The notes below the pieces were generated by a model, which worked only from the letters and a program-made list of their open reading frames with translations, did no database searches and was not told the DNA's origin. Below, in pieces: positions 48,001 to 61,000 of a stretch of 64,000 nucleotides of DNA. Every line of letters starts with the position of its first letter. Position 1 is the stretch's first letter. Both the position numbers and the translations under genes were made by a program. The DNA is from Taenia hydatigena. Lineage: Eukaryota; Platyhelminthes; Cestoda; Cyclophyllidea; Taeniidae. Location of the stretch: the NCBI GenBank assembly GCA_036345935.2, contig JADWOT020000008.1, positions 2,893,114 through 2,957,113 of the forward strand. Reading direction: 5' to 3'.

Positions 48001-50643
48001 AAAGCAATTTCTTATCGAAATCAATTACATACTTGTGTCAGAGCCTATTCCGCGGCCACACAGATGGCCAGTTTGGCTTAACTCGAACTGCCAATTTGAC
48101 CTAGTCGGCAAGCAGCTTTTAATGCACTCACTCTGGGAGGCACCTTCCAAGCACACACAGTTGATAGGACTTGAAAGTGGGGAGATTCCCTCAACAAAGG
48201 TGCTACGGTGACGTAATAGATGTTCCATAATGGAATAAACCGCGCTTTCCAAGCCGCGACTTTTTACCGTCTTTTTACTCTTCTTTAGAAGTGATTCTAT
48301 TGCACATGGAAATGAATCATTCCTCGAATGTTTTTCTAGCCAACTTCTGGGAAAGTGTTGACAGAAACCTTGTGCGTGTGTGTATACATGCATTTACCCT
48401 AGAGCATGTATAAACACCGCCCTCCAACTGTCCAAGGGTGAACTTTAGGGGTGAAAGCTTGCCAATAAACTGTAGCTTTTCCATCATAGAGGAAGTCATT
48501 TTTTTGAGGCACCAAAAAAGGTCACCATGTCATTAGTTTAATCCGCATTTAAAATAGTACACGGGAGGGGTGTGGCTGCAACAGTTTCCATTCATCCTGT
48601 TTCAACGTCACGGCGTTTCGGTCGTGATCCATCAGCTTAAAGAACATGCATGCTGCTAAATAAATTCGCTACTACCAGCATCCGTAATTTTGTAGCTGTG
48701 ACCGCACGTCACCAATACGTGCATGTGGCAGTCATCGTCAAACCGTATCACGGGCAGATTAACTAGGTTGAAACCGGCAACGAAAAGAGAATTATTTTTT
48801 CAAGTTGGTTACATCTTCTAGTTCCTGAACACCTTTTGAATAGGGAATTTCAGTTGTGTAAGTTTTGGTGCCGCTTTGACACCACATGCCTCGAAGGCAG
48901 GGATTAAGAATGACAATGACAAGTGACCATGGGCTTTCGAACTGGTGTTAATGCATCGTTTGCAGTCTAGGTGTTAGTGAGAGATAAATTAGCAAAAAGA
49001 TGTGTCTATTTGGTTCATAGCTAAGGCGAACTAGCTCACATAAAGAGCGGATGCACCCTCTCCAAAAGCCGAAAATTGACAGCCGATAAAACGACGTCAG
49101 ACAGTGAAACGACCCACGTAGCAAGCACCACTCCGTGTCCACAATGAAGTTGTGCATGTTTTGCGTGTCTCTTCACAATGTCCTTGTTTAAGTGGACTTA
49201 AGGTACAAAAGAGCGACAAATAGGTGCGGGTATTGCCGCTCCAGTAAGTAGGAACGGCGTGGTTCATCATTAATCATCTGTGTTCGAAGGCACAGAAAGT
49301 TGCTACCTAGATTGCTGGGCAGACAGGCAAGCAGCAGGCAAGCGGGCAGACAAGTGGGCAAAAAAAAGACAAATAGGGCAAAACGTGCGGATCATTATCT
49401 CAAGCTGAGAAGGGCAGGTTCCTCATTTTTTTTTCTTTCCGGACTCAAAAAGAGAACAGCGGGAAGGGACACCGTCCAATACATTTTATGTAAAACAGAT
49501 TGAGAGAGGAGGAGTGATTAGAGTGGTAAAATGATGATAAGGCATACCGGAAAGAATAAACGCTTTCATTTTTAGACTGTCTTACCAACTGAATGCAAAA
49601 AAATTCGCATTTGAACGCGTGTCTATGAGAAGTCCCTCAGCTATAACATGCCAATCTCGAACTGTGAGATATGGTTGATTTGTGTGTGATTGAAGGCGAA
49701 AAAGAGGGGAAATTAAACACAGAAACGTACAGAGGATCAACGCTGAGCAGTTCGGAGAGTCGTTTGAGTCCAAAAATCCCTCCAACACCGAATGCTATGC
49801 CTCCAAGGAAGACCAGGATCATGAGAATCAGCGATGGTAGGGGGGAACTTCGCAAGCATCGCGTACAAGTGCTTTCGTCTACTTTGAATGGAGCAAAAGA
49901 GGAAAAAAGAATCCAGGGTTATTTAATGTCCAATCTTCGCTTTCGTCTCTGCAATCACTTGCGCTGGATTAAAGGTGGATGCGCTGCCTGGACGTGGCAC
50001 AGACACGAGGGCCTTAAACACCAAAAATGAGACAAAGAGGTGGTGACTGAAACGAACCATTTGATTTGCCCTTTGCTGTTGGAGTGGTAGTTGAGATAGT
50101 AGGCTAAATGAGAGCACGGTCAGGACCACGAAGGCTCTAATGACATGCCTCCCTCTCCACACCCCTAGGATGACTCATTGGACATGATAGCGGCATTAGT
50201 CAAGGTTGTGTGGGACGAGCGAATGACGGGATGGACTTAAGGGTCGTCAAAACAAACAATCACATTTGTCGGCACACATCTATTGCTACGATGATATGAA
50301 AAAAGGCTGCACTTGGAGAACCTCGTCAAGTAAACCAGATCAATGATAATTAACCGAAATGACAAAGGAATTCGGTGGAGCACGTGCCATCCACGCCAAA
50401 ACGAGGGTAAGAGTGGAGAGACCCGCAGAATGTCAACTCACTTCTGAAGCCATGTTCATAACTTACTACTTCTTACCCCTATCTGCCCAAAGTGTTGGCT
50501 GGCTGGTTGGTTGCTCAAATTTTCAATTATAATGTCCAACTTTTTGGTAAAGAAAACATGAGCACAAAGCATAGATTCGACCAACAGACAAACAAGCAGT
50601 AAATGGAAAGGTTTAGGAACTCACAATCATAAAACTCGGGCAT
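45041..50643 (-). CDS. M6/PLP-family proteolipid protein, six exons
   Basis: Four-pass membrane proteolipid of the myelin PLP/GPM6/DM20 family (the single M6 of invertebrates). Exons: 50625-50643, 49731-49881, 47515-47674, 45650-45938, 45436-45560, 45041-45145. Total 849 nt, 282 residues (GPM6A is 278). All junctions keep phase. Exon 1 codes only MPEFYD plus one base, echoing the tiny first coding exon of vertebrate PLP genes. Membrane segments: LILMILVFLGGIAFG, YAIYAIVGATGLFVITVY, LLICLVFAILFWTLVACLL, and PLIFICVAYLGAIITCLSY running into IMLICAVAM. The family hallmark TTCGRC follows TM2. Exon 5's acceptor (TTGGTAG before GACTC) is the least certain. Intron 3 contains an inverted piece of spacer C. 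Confidence 0.88.
46446..47300 (-). repeat. Inverted partial copy of spacer C inside M6 intron 3
   Basis: Reverse complement of about 32030-32890 in spacer C copy 1 and the matching part of copy 2. Similarity starts sharply at AAATAGGTCG and ends after GGAAGAGTAAGG. It lacks the gypsy relic. It could be a dispersed element in its own right or the source of the spacer segment. Confidence 0.75.
47675..49730 (-). other. M6 intron 2 (2.1 kb)
   Basis: No gene or known repeat recognised. Short frames such as 48025-48393 (minus) have no domain. Confidence 0.5.
49882..50624 (-). other. M6 intron 1 (743 nt)
   Basis: Separates the 19-nt first coding exon from exon 2. No gene recognised. Confidence 0.5.
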
Positions 50644-51686
50644 GACTAGCGCCGTCGAGTTAGGCCGTGACGACGATATTGACTGAGCCTGCACGATCGT
50701 AGGCCAGTGACTGACCTCGAAGAAGCGACCAATAAGGTGGCAGGATTAGGCAGCTGATGGCCAGCTTTATGGTTAGGCGGGTTTGCCGTCTTCCGATTGG
50801 CTGCTTCATTGTGCATGCCAGCCAACGCCTGTTGTGTGCACGTGCAGATGCGCTTCGATGGTGGGATCGTAGCGGCGATGTGAAAGTGGTCATGTTATCG
50901 TATAAAACAAAATCAAATTACTTCCAAAAATAAGTGAGAACCGGACGGTTCATTGCTGAGGCGAAAAAAAATGAGTAGGAAGCAAAGTCCCATGCAGAAG
51001 GTCAGAGTGAGTTGCAAAGTTCGCCTCGCCGGGGTGGGGAGCAGTTAATCATGTGATAGAGAATTGCGGATGACTGTCACCCCGAGAGGTGGGTAGAGAG
51101 TTTGAAAGTAGACATAATCAAAGTCCGCCTCAAAGGCTCAGCTTAACGCAAAATCGAGAAAAGTGACGAACTCGAGGCCAGTTCAGCCGTGGCTGACTAG
51201 TGTACTCGTCATTTGCACGTACCTTTTACTAACAAACAAGGGAATTAAAGCGGTTAATCTATGTTTGGCAGAGTGTGCCCTTTTCAACGAAAGATGGAAA
51301 AGGTTGCGTGAACTTTCTCAAGCGAAAGACTTTCCCAGCACCGAGTGCGTGTGTGCGCCTTTAAGCAGCACAGTGCAGAACCAATCTTGATTAGTCACTA
51401 ACAGAGGGTACGAAAAAATGCAGGAAGGTGTAGGCGTGTGGACTGTGCCTTATTCCCGGTATTTATCGGCACTAAGGTCTGCCCCAAAGCGGGCAAACGA
51501 AAGAACCCGCTAGGGGCTAGGATGCTGTAAACGAAATAAACTACGCACCTCTTTCCTTACACCGGGCGCATTTTTAAATGCGAAAAAAAAATTGGCTAAA
51601 TAAAACTAGTAAAAATCTGTCCACCGTATTCCACAAGGAGGGTAGAGTTAGTCACTTCTCCCAAGATACTTTGTAGGTGGCGAAAA
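50644..51686. promoter_or_regulatory. Presumed upstream region of M6 (-) and of the 51687 frame (+)
   Basis: The minus-strand frame 50660-50893 ends in a stop out of frame with the M6 start, so it is treated as 5' UTR or noise. Around 51160-51390 there is a 75-codon plus frame without known motifs. No promoter element can be named. Confidence 0.3.
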
Positions 51687-51888
51687 ATGCCTTTGAGTTG
51701 GTCTGCTTTGGCCGCAATTATAGTAAGTGTGGCATTGGCTTCACCGATTTCTTACGTAAGGACAGAAGAACAAGTTCCCTCTACCCCTACCACCAAAGGC
51801 GTGTTTCAGGTCCGCTTTGAAAATATCAAAAACAAGTTGCTTTTTGCCGAAACAGGAGGTATTCAGGACCATTCGGGCAAATGGAATT
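51687..51888 (+). CDS. Possible first exon of a secreted or membrane protein
   Basis: The ATG follows a TTTGTAG acceptor-like site by ten bases or so. Residues 1-19 form a convincing signal peptide (MPLSWSALAAIIVSVALAS). The mature start includes KGVFQVRFENIKNK and DHSGKWNCVC. The order Gly-x-Phe-Gln-x-x-Phe, then Asn, then Cys-x-Cys is loosely like the N-terminal region of Notch ligands. I see no DSL or EGF exon downstream in the window. The open frame runs on to 52148, but the residues after about 51888 are low-complexity, so an intron starting at GTGTGT near there is assumed. Weak call. Confidence 0.3.
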
Positions 51889-52148
51889 GTGTGTGCGTGA
51901 CTAATCGCTTCCCCCTCATCCCCTCCGACCTCCACCCACGCTCCTCTCTCCCCCCACTTAGAGACCTTATTGAATCACCAACTGCCTTCCCATCTATTTT
52001 TCGGAATACGCCTGCCCCTTCCATCATTTTTTACCCCTCCTTCACAAAATCAAACAGCCAACTTATCAAAGAGAAATTTGGTGGGAAAAGAAGAATGTTT
52101 ATGAGATGGCTTTTTAAGTACCAAAACGTGCGCTCGCCTGTTTTTTAG

Positions 52149-52754
52149 ATAAGGAAGTGAAGAAAGAGTCCTCATGGACATCTTCCAGTTGTAGTGGTTT
52201 GCATTGCATCGGATTACTTTGAGGAGATGGATCGCAATGGCACAGAGGATAGACCTCTGAAGATGCGGTGGTGCGTAGTCAAGAGGCGAAATGAACTGCA
52301 GCTTTAACTACACCACTAAAAAACACGAAGAAGGATGACAATGTGAGTGAAATCTCACGCCGGAGGATCAGTGATGTCGCTCCGACTTTTGACAATCACT
52401 TCCATCTGGAGTGCTGCTGGAGGGTTGGCAATTGCTGAGGTGGTCAAATGATATCCCTGTTAGAGCTGATTAGCCTACGAAGTGTGCTCACCACAGAGAA
52501 ATGGTCAAGCTTTTTGCAAAATTCTTCGGGAAAATCTCTCCCGAATATAGCTTGCATCACTGCAATGCCCGCAGCGTGAAGAAGCTTAATAGATTTTTTC
52601 TCAAAATTCATATAAAATCACAAGCGTTCAGAGTGGGGAGAAGGCTTCAACGAGGAGCACAAAGATGAAGGAGGAAGGAAGGCGGCTAATTGAAATGTGA
52701 CTAACTTAATTGCTTTTCGACCTCTGTGAAGTGTATTTCCATCTGCCAACTTGG
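52149..52754. other. Spacer, nothing recognised
   Basis: No open frame with a domain and no repeat match to other parts of the window until the TRIM begins. Confidence 0.4.
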
Positions 52755-53462
52755 ATTTTGAGTCTCGAGACGCTACATTGGTAGAGGCAGAAAGTGGACT
52801 CGACTCTATAGGGTTTCTATCCTCATCTCTACCGCTTGTGGCATATCAGAAGGGCTGACAACGACGTCCGCCTCCGGCATCCACCCCATCTCCGTGTTCT
52901 ACAGGAAAGCTATTAACAACTGAAGCGACACTAGCCATAGACCACCTGGAAAGGTTTCGTTCCTGTAACTTACTTAATGTATTCGCGTAAGGAGACCGGT
53001 GTGCTAACGACTCCTTACGGACATGCTTATAGTCGGCAGAACCCCTCAGTCCGAATTTACTTTCCAAACTGGACGAAAATCCAAGTCCAGTAGAACTGCC
53101 AAGAGAGATCAGTGACATTGGTGTCAAGCATCGCTTCAATTGCGTCGAATGTCGGTGACTGACATGGTTAGCTCGTGGGTGCTCCTTGCATGAATGACTA
53201 AGTTGTGATGGCTGACGTGGGAGGTGTACCAAGGGGCGCGTCGGGAAGGACGCTTGAAAGAGGAGGGGGGAATGTAATGCATTGTTTTTTTGGGACTGCG
53301 GGTTTCGGTCTCGGTCACTTGGGTGGCCATATCGCCCTAGCCGCGTGTGTTCTGGCCTCCGAGTCATGCCAGCATCTTCATCCCCTCTGTCCATCGAAAA
53401 TATATATTCTACCCTGGTATTTTGCCTTACTTTGCCTTCAAGGGGGGTCTTGGGACACTACA
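52755..53462 (+). mobile_element. TRIM-like element, 5'-truncated, forward
   Basis: Only the last 22 bp or so of the 5' LTR remain (GAGTCTCGAGACGCTACA). Next come the primer-site region (TTGGTAGAGGCAGAAAG), the CTCTATAGG core block shared with the other two elements, a polypurine tract (GAAAGAGGAGGGGGG, 53256-53270) and a full-length 3' LTR (about 53273-53462). The 3' LTR includes GGGTTTCGG, GGTGGCCATATCGCCC and GGGACACTACA. No coding capacity. Confidence 0.65.
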
Positions 53463-55008
53463 GCGGACTGCAGCAGAATTCACTAGCCTTTACTCCGATG
53501 ACAAACTGAGGCGACATTTCCAGTCGACAAATCATCACTGGGCCGTGAATGTCCGCATTCACGGCAGTCCAGAAACATTAAAGCCATTTACCAAAGTCAA
53601 ATATTAAAAAGAGAGGTGGTCGCCTTAACTGTCAACTTTTGTCGATTTGGAGCATTCAGTGCCTGTGGTTCTTTCCTCCGTCTTGACCTTCACTTTGCCT
53701 TGGTGCCCACAATGGGCCACCCTCACTGAGTGACTGTTGCCACTTTTAATGGTAAATTGGTTAAGCGTCAGGGTGTCAAAATGGCTGAACGAGTAATCGA
53801 CAGATATGCGACCTGCTGTCTACTTACCGAGCATCAAGCAACAGCTGCGGGTGATGTCCATCCATTCGATAGAGTACAATTTGAACATACACACAGTCAG
53901 GTCAAGTTACTCTGTCCGCAAAGATGCCAGGCCATCAGAAGGTTTTATACACCACCTCCATCCTTTGCATTCACCAGATATGCCTTCAAGAGGAGGAATA
54001 CCGCCTCTTCTTGGTAGTAACCAGCCATATGATAACACTGTTCTACATGGGCTATTATTTTCATGTCTTCAGCTCAGATCGGTGCAGAAAAATTATAAGA
54101 GAATTTTGAATGAACAGCACCACATCCATGTTGGCTATTTTTAACAGAAACTGCCCTCCTGCTAACAATCAACGTCTTTGAAGCGTCAGCTCAAGTGGTC
54201 ATGATGCTGCAGGAGGCAAAGCATTCCTAACACATTCCAACTGCCCTGACACAAATAAACCACTGCGATGGGTTCTGTTTGCGTTTCAAGGCGTAAAAGT
54301 CAGTTATTAGCCGAGCGATCATCACTGCAGATGACAGTTAACAGAATTATTACGTCAAACAAAAAAAAAACATACAAGGCGCAGGAGCAGACCCTGAGCT
54401 CCGCTTTTCGTACATATGGAAACAGTAAAATGTGTTCTAGATTGATGGGAAGGAACTCGTAGAAGGTAGTGTTCATAAGCTGACGTAATCCAGTCCCCAT
54501 TTTTCAAATTTCCAGTTATAAATCGTGCCAGACCGTTATATAAACTAATATTTATTTCTTGTCATATTTTACTGCATCTACAAGATCATTTTTTACAATT
54601 ACATAGAGCATCACAGCCATAGACTAGAAGCCTCGAAAAGGTTCACTCGACTGCGTCATTATCGCTTTGGACGATGGACCATTACGAGCATGAGACAGGA
54701 CCAGATGACTAAATATTCTCGGTATGAAGTTGAACAATCCCAATTTGAATTGGGCATAAAATCGTGATACCCGTTGGACCAAACTTAACTAGACAATTGC
54801 AGCCGAAAATTTAGGAGCAGCACTGAGAAAACAACCCAGGGATAAAAATGGCTCTTGCTGACAAACAGACGTCATAGCAAGAACAAAAAACAAACTGCTG
54901 ACTCACAAATCACTACTTTACATATAATAATGATGATAGACAGAAATATTAAGCTATGGAATTACAAGTAAGTACAAGGTACACACAAGAAAAACAAATA
55001 AATGCACA
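53463..55008. other. Spacer between the TRIM and the SHPRH stop codon
   Basis: No gene recognised; overlapping plus frames at 53730-54144 have no motif. It includes a perfect 10-bp hairpin at 53542-53565 and should include the SHPRH 3' UTR near its right end. Confidence 0.4.
53542..53565. other. Perfect 10-bp inverted repeat with a 4-nt loop
   Basis: GCCGTGAATG, loop TCCG, then CATTCACGGC. In RNA the loop would be UCCG, a UNCG-type tetraloop. No uridine tract follows. Function unknown. Confidence 0.5.
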
Positions 55009-58000
55009 TCATGTTGAAACGGCAAAGTCAGTTTTTAGAATGTCAAGCAATTGAGAGACGCTCATTTGAAGGATTTCGGCTCGATCTTCTGCTGTCCCAC
55101 GTCGAACACAGTCCGCAGAATTTGTCTGCGCCGTTGCCATCGCAGAAGAGATTCCATGTAATGCCGTTTCAATGCTGTTTCGCACCAGAAATCTATGGAC
55201 GGTGCAGTTTCTGCCGTCATACAAAAACATCTACTGTAATTAGTTTAAGTAGCCATTTACGCGCAACATATTCTGCATTGAAGATGAGCAGTCAAGGGGC
55301 GAACAGGCATAAAAGAAGCAAAACCTCACCGTATTTGCCCAATTCGATGGAGCCTTGCAATGGCTTGAACCTCACGACCATGATTGAGGACAGGATCTAC
55401 AAGCAGTAGATGATTCGCCTCGATGAGGTTCAGGCCATTGGCTCCCAACTGAAGCGGTATCAAGAGGACCCAAACACGGGATTCAGCAGACCGAAACTGC
55501 GTCAAGCCGCCATCCCGTGGCTTTAAGAGACTTGTGCAAATGATTCCATTCTGTTCCAGGGCTCGACCTATGGTTAGTAGCACGGAGGTCCACTAAAGTA
55601 TGCCATGATGAAAGAATGGGATAAAAACCTACTGAGCTAAATACAACAGCTTTCGCACCGACATCTTCCAACTTAATACGTTTCAGGCATCGAATAACCT
55701 CCTGGATCTTCGAACTGTGGTCTCCTTTTATGGGGATTTCGTCTTTTGTCTCCTCCTGCATCGATTGAAGCTTTCTCCCACCACCGTCGAAATGAAGAAG
55801 GGTCAGAGGTCGACGTTTCATGGCATTGGATGCGGCTGTTTCAAAAGGCTTTCGACAAAGTGGACAACGACGTTGACTAGACACACTGTTCGCTTGAATT
55901 CGTTGGTGACAGGGTAGACAAAGGCTATGCCAACATCCTGCCAACAACACGAAAGTTGGACGGGAAGGACTTTGTGCTTGAAGACATGTCGGGCACTCCA
56001 AAGTAGTTGAAGCGGTGTGATGCTGTTGGAGAGCATTACGCAAAAAAGCCAAATGGCTTAGACGGCCCTGGAGAGTCGTCCAGTTGGCTAGAGCGTCGAC
56101 AGAATGCTGATATAGTTGCGCTTCCACATCTTCTGGTTTGATGAAAGCCATGTCAGTTGGACTGGTGGCTTGGAGTCGCATTACGAATTGCTCCGTCTCG
56201 TCATGAACATTCCACCATTCCTTCGTGAGCATCTGGACCTTTCCAAGATAGAGAAGTTCTCGGAAAAGAAGTTGTATCAGTGTGTCGAGCCTTCCGGCCA
56301 TCAATCTAACCCAGTTGTGTGCATCTTGAAGGCGTGATACCTGCGTCGCAACGGTTTGAAGAGCTACAGTAAGAGGGTTCACCAATCCAACAGCAGTCAA
56401 GTCACCACTAAGTAGAGAGACATCATCTTCAACTTCAGATTCCTCCAAAAGATCCTCCAAAATAGCGCGTTTTTGAGCTCTTGCTGAAGTGGTGGATTTT
56501 TCTTGATTCAGAACCTGTCGATAGGCTTGGAGGGCCTCGCTAGCTAGACAGTAAGCGCATTTAGATTGAGTCGACTTTTTGTTCCGTTTTCGAGACAATT
56601 TGCCATTAGGATTAGTTGTGTCGCGAGTGCAACAACAAACATAGTACTTCTGCAGAACGGACCGATCAACTTCCCCACTTTTCTATTGTGAAAAATTAGA
56701 GCTAAAAATAGAAACTCACGAGAAAGCAGGTCCACGTTTGATCCAGCAGAGTCATAGCCTTTCGAAGCCGTTGCCTCGCATCGAGAACAGATTTAACTTC
56801 AACAAAAAGAACAGCCTTGAATCCAGCACCAGAGCGTGTGTGTAGAAGAGTGGTCCTAGAATGGGGTTGACCCAATAAAGAAATCTTACCGAAATTGTGA
56901 ACAGCGGCCTTGAAGACTGGATTCTACCATGAGGGGCAGTTGGTCAAGGATGTTGGAAGAAGCAAGAACTTCCAAGGCCTCGTAAAGCCATGCTAACCAT
57001 GGATCAGTGGAATTGCCTTCGGTAGCAGATGGAAAGTCGGGAGGATGATAGAGGAGTTTTTCCAACCGGGAAACAACTGGGTCCAGCTTTTCACGTGCTT
57101 TGGAGAGGAGACGAGAGTGAGTCTGCAGGGAAGAGTAGATGATCCCACCCTGAATCCATCCACCCATCAGATACTCTGTCAGTCCACCCACTTTGAACCC
57201 ATCATCTACGCCTCTATGAGTCCAAGCATCTCGGGTCTATCCATCCGCCAATTAGGCTGTGGATACCTCCATCACTGCATTGATTCATTCTGGCTCAATA
57301 CAACCACCTTTTCCGAATCCGCACAATCAATCAATCAATCAACTATCTGCTCAATCACCTCGTTCATTTGGTTTACCACCCGTCCGGTTTCTTTATTAAA
57401 CTACCCATCCACACACCTCCGTTAATTCATTCTTTTTTCTTTTTAAATATCTGCACACACATCTGTTCTGAGTCCATACAATTACCCATTCTTCTTTCTA
57501 CTGATCTATCTACTCACCCACAAATCCACCTATTTATCCTGGATACACCTGACAGTCTATTCACCCACCTTAAGGTAGTCCATCCTCAGTAGCTTTGCCT
57601 TCCACAACAAGTCCCTATCCACCCTTGGATCTAGCTGCTCCCACGTCGGCAGTTCGTTGGAATCCTCGCACCCATCAACAGAAATGTCCAGTGCCCCTTC
57701 CTCCTTCTCCAATTTCTTCGTCTTCTTTTCCATGCGTGATGGAGAGTTTTCCAATGGTACGTCATGACACTGAATGAGCCAATGGAGGTTTGTAATTGAG
57801 TGGAGACGTTGACTCCAATCTGATAATACACCATGACGGGATTCCAAGCCGACAGCGGTGCGTAGGACTTCGCGATAACACGTGGCGGCTTCGAGATACT
57901 GGAAAGTTAGACAAAAGAATAACAGATGCTTTACATTGATCTACAACTTAACTAAAATAGCGTCCATGAAAGGCCAATAAATACACCTTTCACGCCTATA

Positions 58001-61000
58001 AAAATTGGCTTCAAGTCTTTCAGTTCCGTTCTAAAAGCAGACCTTTGAAAAGGGGTTATTTACAAATTGGTTTGGGATGAGAATTCGCTTTTGCATTTCA
58101 AAAATATAAGCGGTTACCTCCGAACCGCACCACTACCCTGTTACGGATTCCACACTTCCAAGATAAGAACCAATCCCTGCAGCACTATTTTGCCTTGTGA
58201 GTGGCACAATCCCGGTACAAGTGCTCACTCCTTGAAGGTCCTTCATTATGTGCACATTGTTTAACTCAAACCCTACCATTTAACCTTAACACCTCCCTTT
58301 CCGGTCAAAGGCCTAGCTACTTCCAGACCCGTATGCCTTTTATGCCGGCCAAGAGATGACCCACAGCGCTACAGGGAAAAAACAAATCATACAAAAGTCA
58401 ATAACCAACCTTCTGCTGAAGTATGAAGCACGCTGCAGCGCCGTTCTTGTTGAACACCCAGGTTCGATAACTGGCCTCGCACTCCTGATGCACCTCATCC
58501 ACCACTTTTCGAATAACCTCAGTCATGTTTGCACATCTTCGAAGTCATGAAGAAAAATTAACAAAGCGCCATTAAGGAGTACTTGCAATATCAAAGTCAT
58601 TCCACTCACCCAGTGCCTTGAAACTTAGCGTTCTTTGAGACCTGAAGAGTAGGATCTGAGGAACCTCTAAACCCCGTGCACCTACCACCTCCTCCCCCAC
58701 CTCCAGTACTGGAATGAATCACTACCAGGCTAGCGTGAGTACACGCCTGTCTTGCTCTCGTAACCATAGCCACCAGTCGCCAATGCAGATTCCCGGAGAG
58801 CGCAGCAAGGGGTGCATCCAGATCAAAATCTGGCGCCTCTGCTAGCATTTGCTGCAGAGCATCAGCACAGTCGGAGAGTGTGCGATCATGAATGTAGCGT
58901 TCGACGTTGGTAAAATCAACCCAGTGGATTTGTTGGCAGATAGATGGTAGACAAAGTTGAGAACCAACCAGAGATTTTGTGTTGCGCCAGAGAAGGCGAG
59001 AAAGAAGACGAACAAATAACGTGTCTGAAAGGTTGGTTGAGGAGGGAGATCGGAGCGCGTTCACAAAGGGTTGGTAGAGTAAAGCATTCCAGTAATGCCG
59101 ACAAGCAAAAGGTTCCAAGCGTAGATAGGCCAGGAGGCCGTAGAAGTCTACAAAATAGGGCACATCAGCAGTTTATAATGTGCGTCATTACAACGGTTGT
59201 TCGAATCAAGTCGGAAATGTTAGTTTTTCGGAGATAAAAGAAGATGGTGTCGAGATAAGCGTAGGCTTTTACTGGTGCAAAACTCAGACCCACGGATGTC
59301 TGCTTTTACAGTAATAGTAAGGTGATGAAATTCCAAACCAAAGCAAGAAATTTGATGGAGTGGTGCAAACCTTTTGAAGATGTCTTAAACTCACCAGAAA
59401 GACCTTTTTCAGCTGGCGTTCCAGTGACGCACCATCGATGCACAGCCTCTACTTCAGACAACATTCGAGCAATCTTAGAGGTTACATTCTCTGCCATTTG
59501 TGCTTCATCCAAACAAATCTGAATGAGAAATTGAGATCGTGGCGATCATAACTGATTATTAGCTACATAGGCATGACGTTTATTCCATGTCCAAACTCAC
59601 TCTCCACCAGATAACACAAGCAAGTGGACTAGGTGGAGCAAGGTAGCGTTGAGCCGTTCGTAGAGATGGCCGATGACCTTCGCCAACTCTCTGTTCTGCT
59701 GAAACTGACGCCCATCCCAGCTCGCGTTGAAGGACAGTGTAGGTGGTGAGTACCACGTCTGCGGAGGCTAGTTCACCGGGTTGAACAAAATTTGGAGTGA
59801 AGACGGAATCTGGATCCGACTCGGGAGACGATTGTTTTTGTGATGGAGTGGATGTAAACAGTCGAATTGGAGGGCTGTTTAGACCCTCATAGACCTAAAG
59901 TGCTAGATGAGAACAGGATGTATGACTTACAAGAACTTTTAAGTGGGAAAGATCGACGTGCTTTTGAAGTTCGTCTTGCCATTGACGCCAAATGTGATCA
60001 GGGGAAACGACTAAGGTAGCTTTGGAATGAACGCGAAGCTGAAAAAGACAAATAAGGTACAATCCTCGGGGGAATACTAATCTGGTTGTTAAAAAGGCTA
60101 ATTTCTTCTGCATTATTTTCTCAACTCATTCATTGCTTCAAGATTCATTTATTTACGCATTCATTCCTGAACAATTAGCTCATTTGTTTTTCCAATCATG
60201 CAATCAATCAGACAATCACCAACTTACATGATTCCAACAGAGTGGGCAGATATACTTCAACCGGAGGCCTTCACCTGCTGAGGTATCAATTACTCGTCGA
60301 AACTGTACACATTCCTCGTGTTGCAGGTTGGGCGAGTTGCAAACAGAGCAGGAAATCAACGTCAAATCTCCATTTACATCACTACCGCAACCCCCACCAC
60401 AAACACAGAAAACACTCTCTTCCACCATGGTGACCGTTGCATCGGAATCTTGCTCATCTTCGTATATTGCAAACTCGTCAATGGTCTCCGCATCGAAAGC
60501 GAAGACACCTTCAAGATCGGCCTCCGATTTAAGGTCGTAGAGCGGAGCTGTAGTGATGTCAGATGGACAAGGACGGTGAATAATGAGGGATATAACCTCC
60601 AGAGTCTTACCAAGGCCCATCTCATCTGCCAGAATTCCTCCAAGACAGGAATCAGATGGCACCTCAGGAACTGCATTTGTAAAGCTATAAGAAAGGGATT
60701 TCTGAAGAAGTTAAAAAACTTACTGTCCAGTTAAAGTAGAAAAAAATAAATTGTCCTCATTCATCTGCACGAAGTAGGAAGAGAGCCAACTAGAATCCAC
60801 AACGGGAAGACAGTTTCTCTCCCGGAATATCATCCATCGAACAGCATCAACTTGATAGGGGAGAAGGTCAATTTTAATTTCCTTTGGTTGGCGAATACTT
60901 GGGTCATTCCAGTAAGAAGATTCTGCCAGATGAGTGTGCTGAACGGATGCATAGACGGAATCTAGAGAAGCAATGAATTCTTCTTGCGTCTCCGAAAGAT

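Noticed and set aside
51889..52148. Continuation of the putative secreted protein
   Set aside because: The residues are Ser/Pro/Phe-rich low complexity after a GTGTGT site and look like read-through into an intron.
55211..55230. Translation start or exon start at the ATG 55230 for the last SHPRH exon
   Set aside because: Using it breaks the reading phase left by the donor at 55330. The GGCAG acceptor just below it restores the frame and the family-conserved TVHRFL context.
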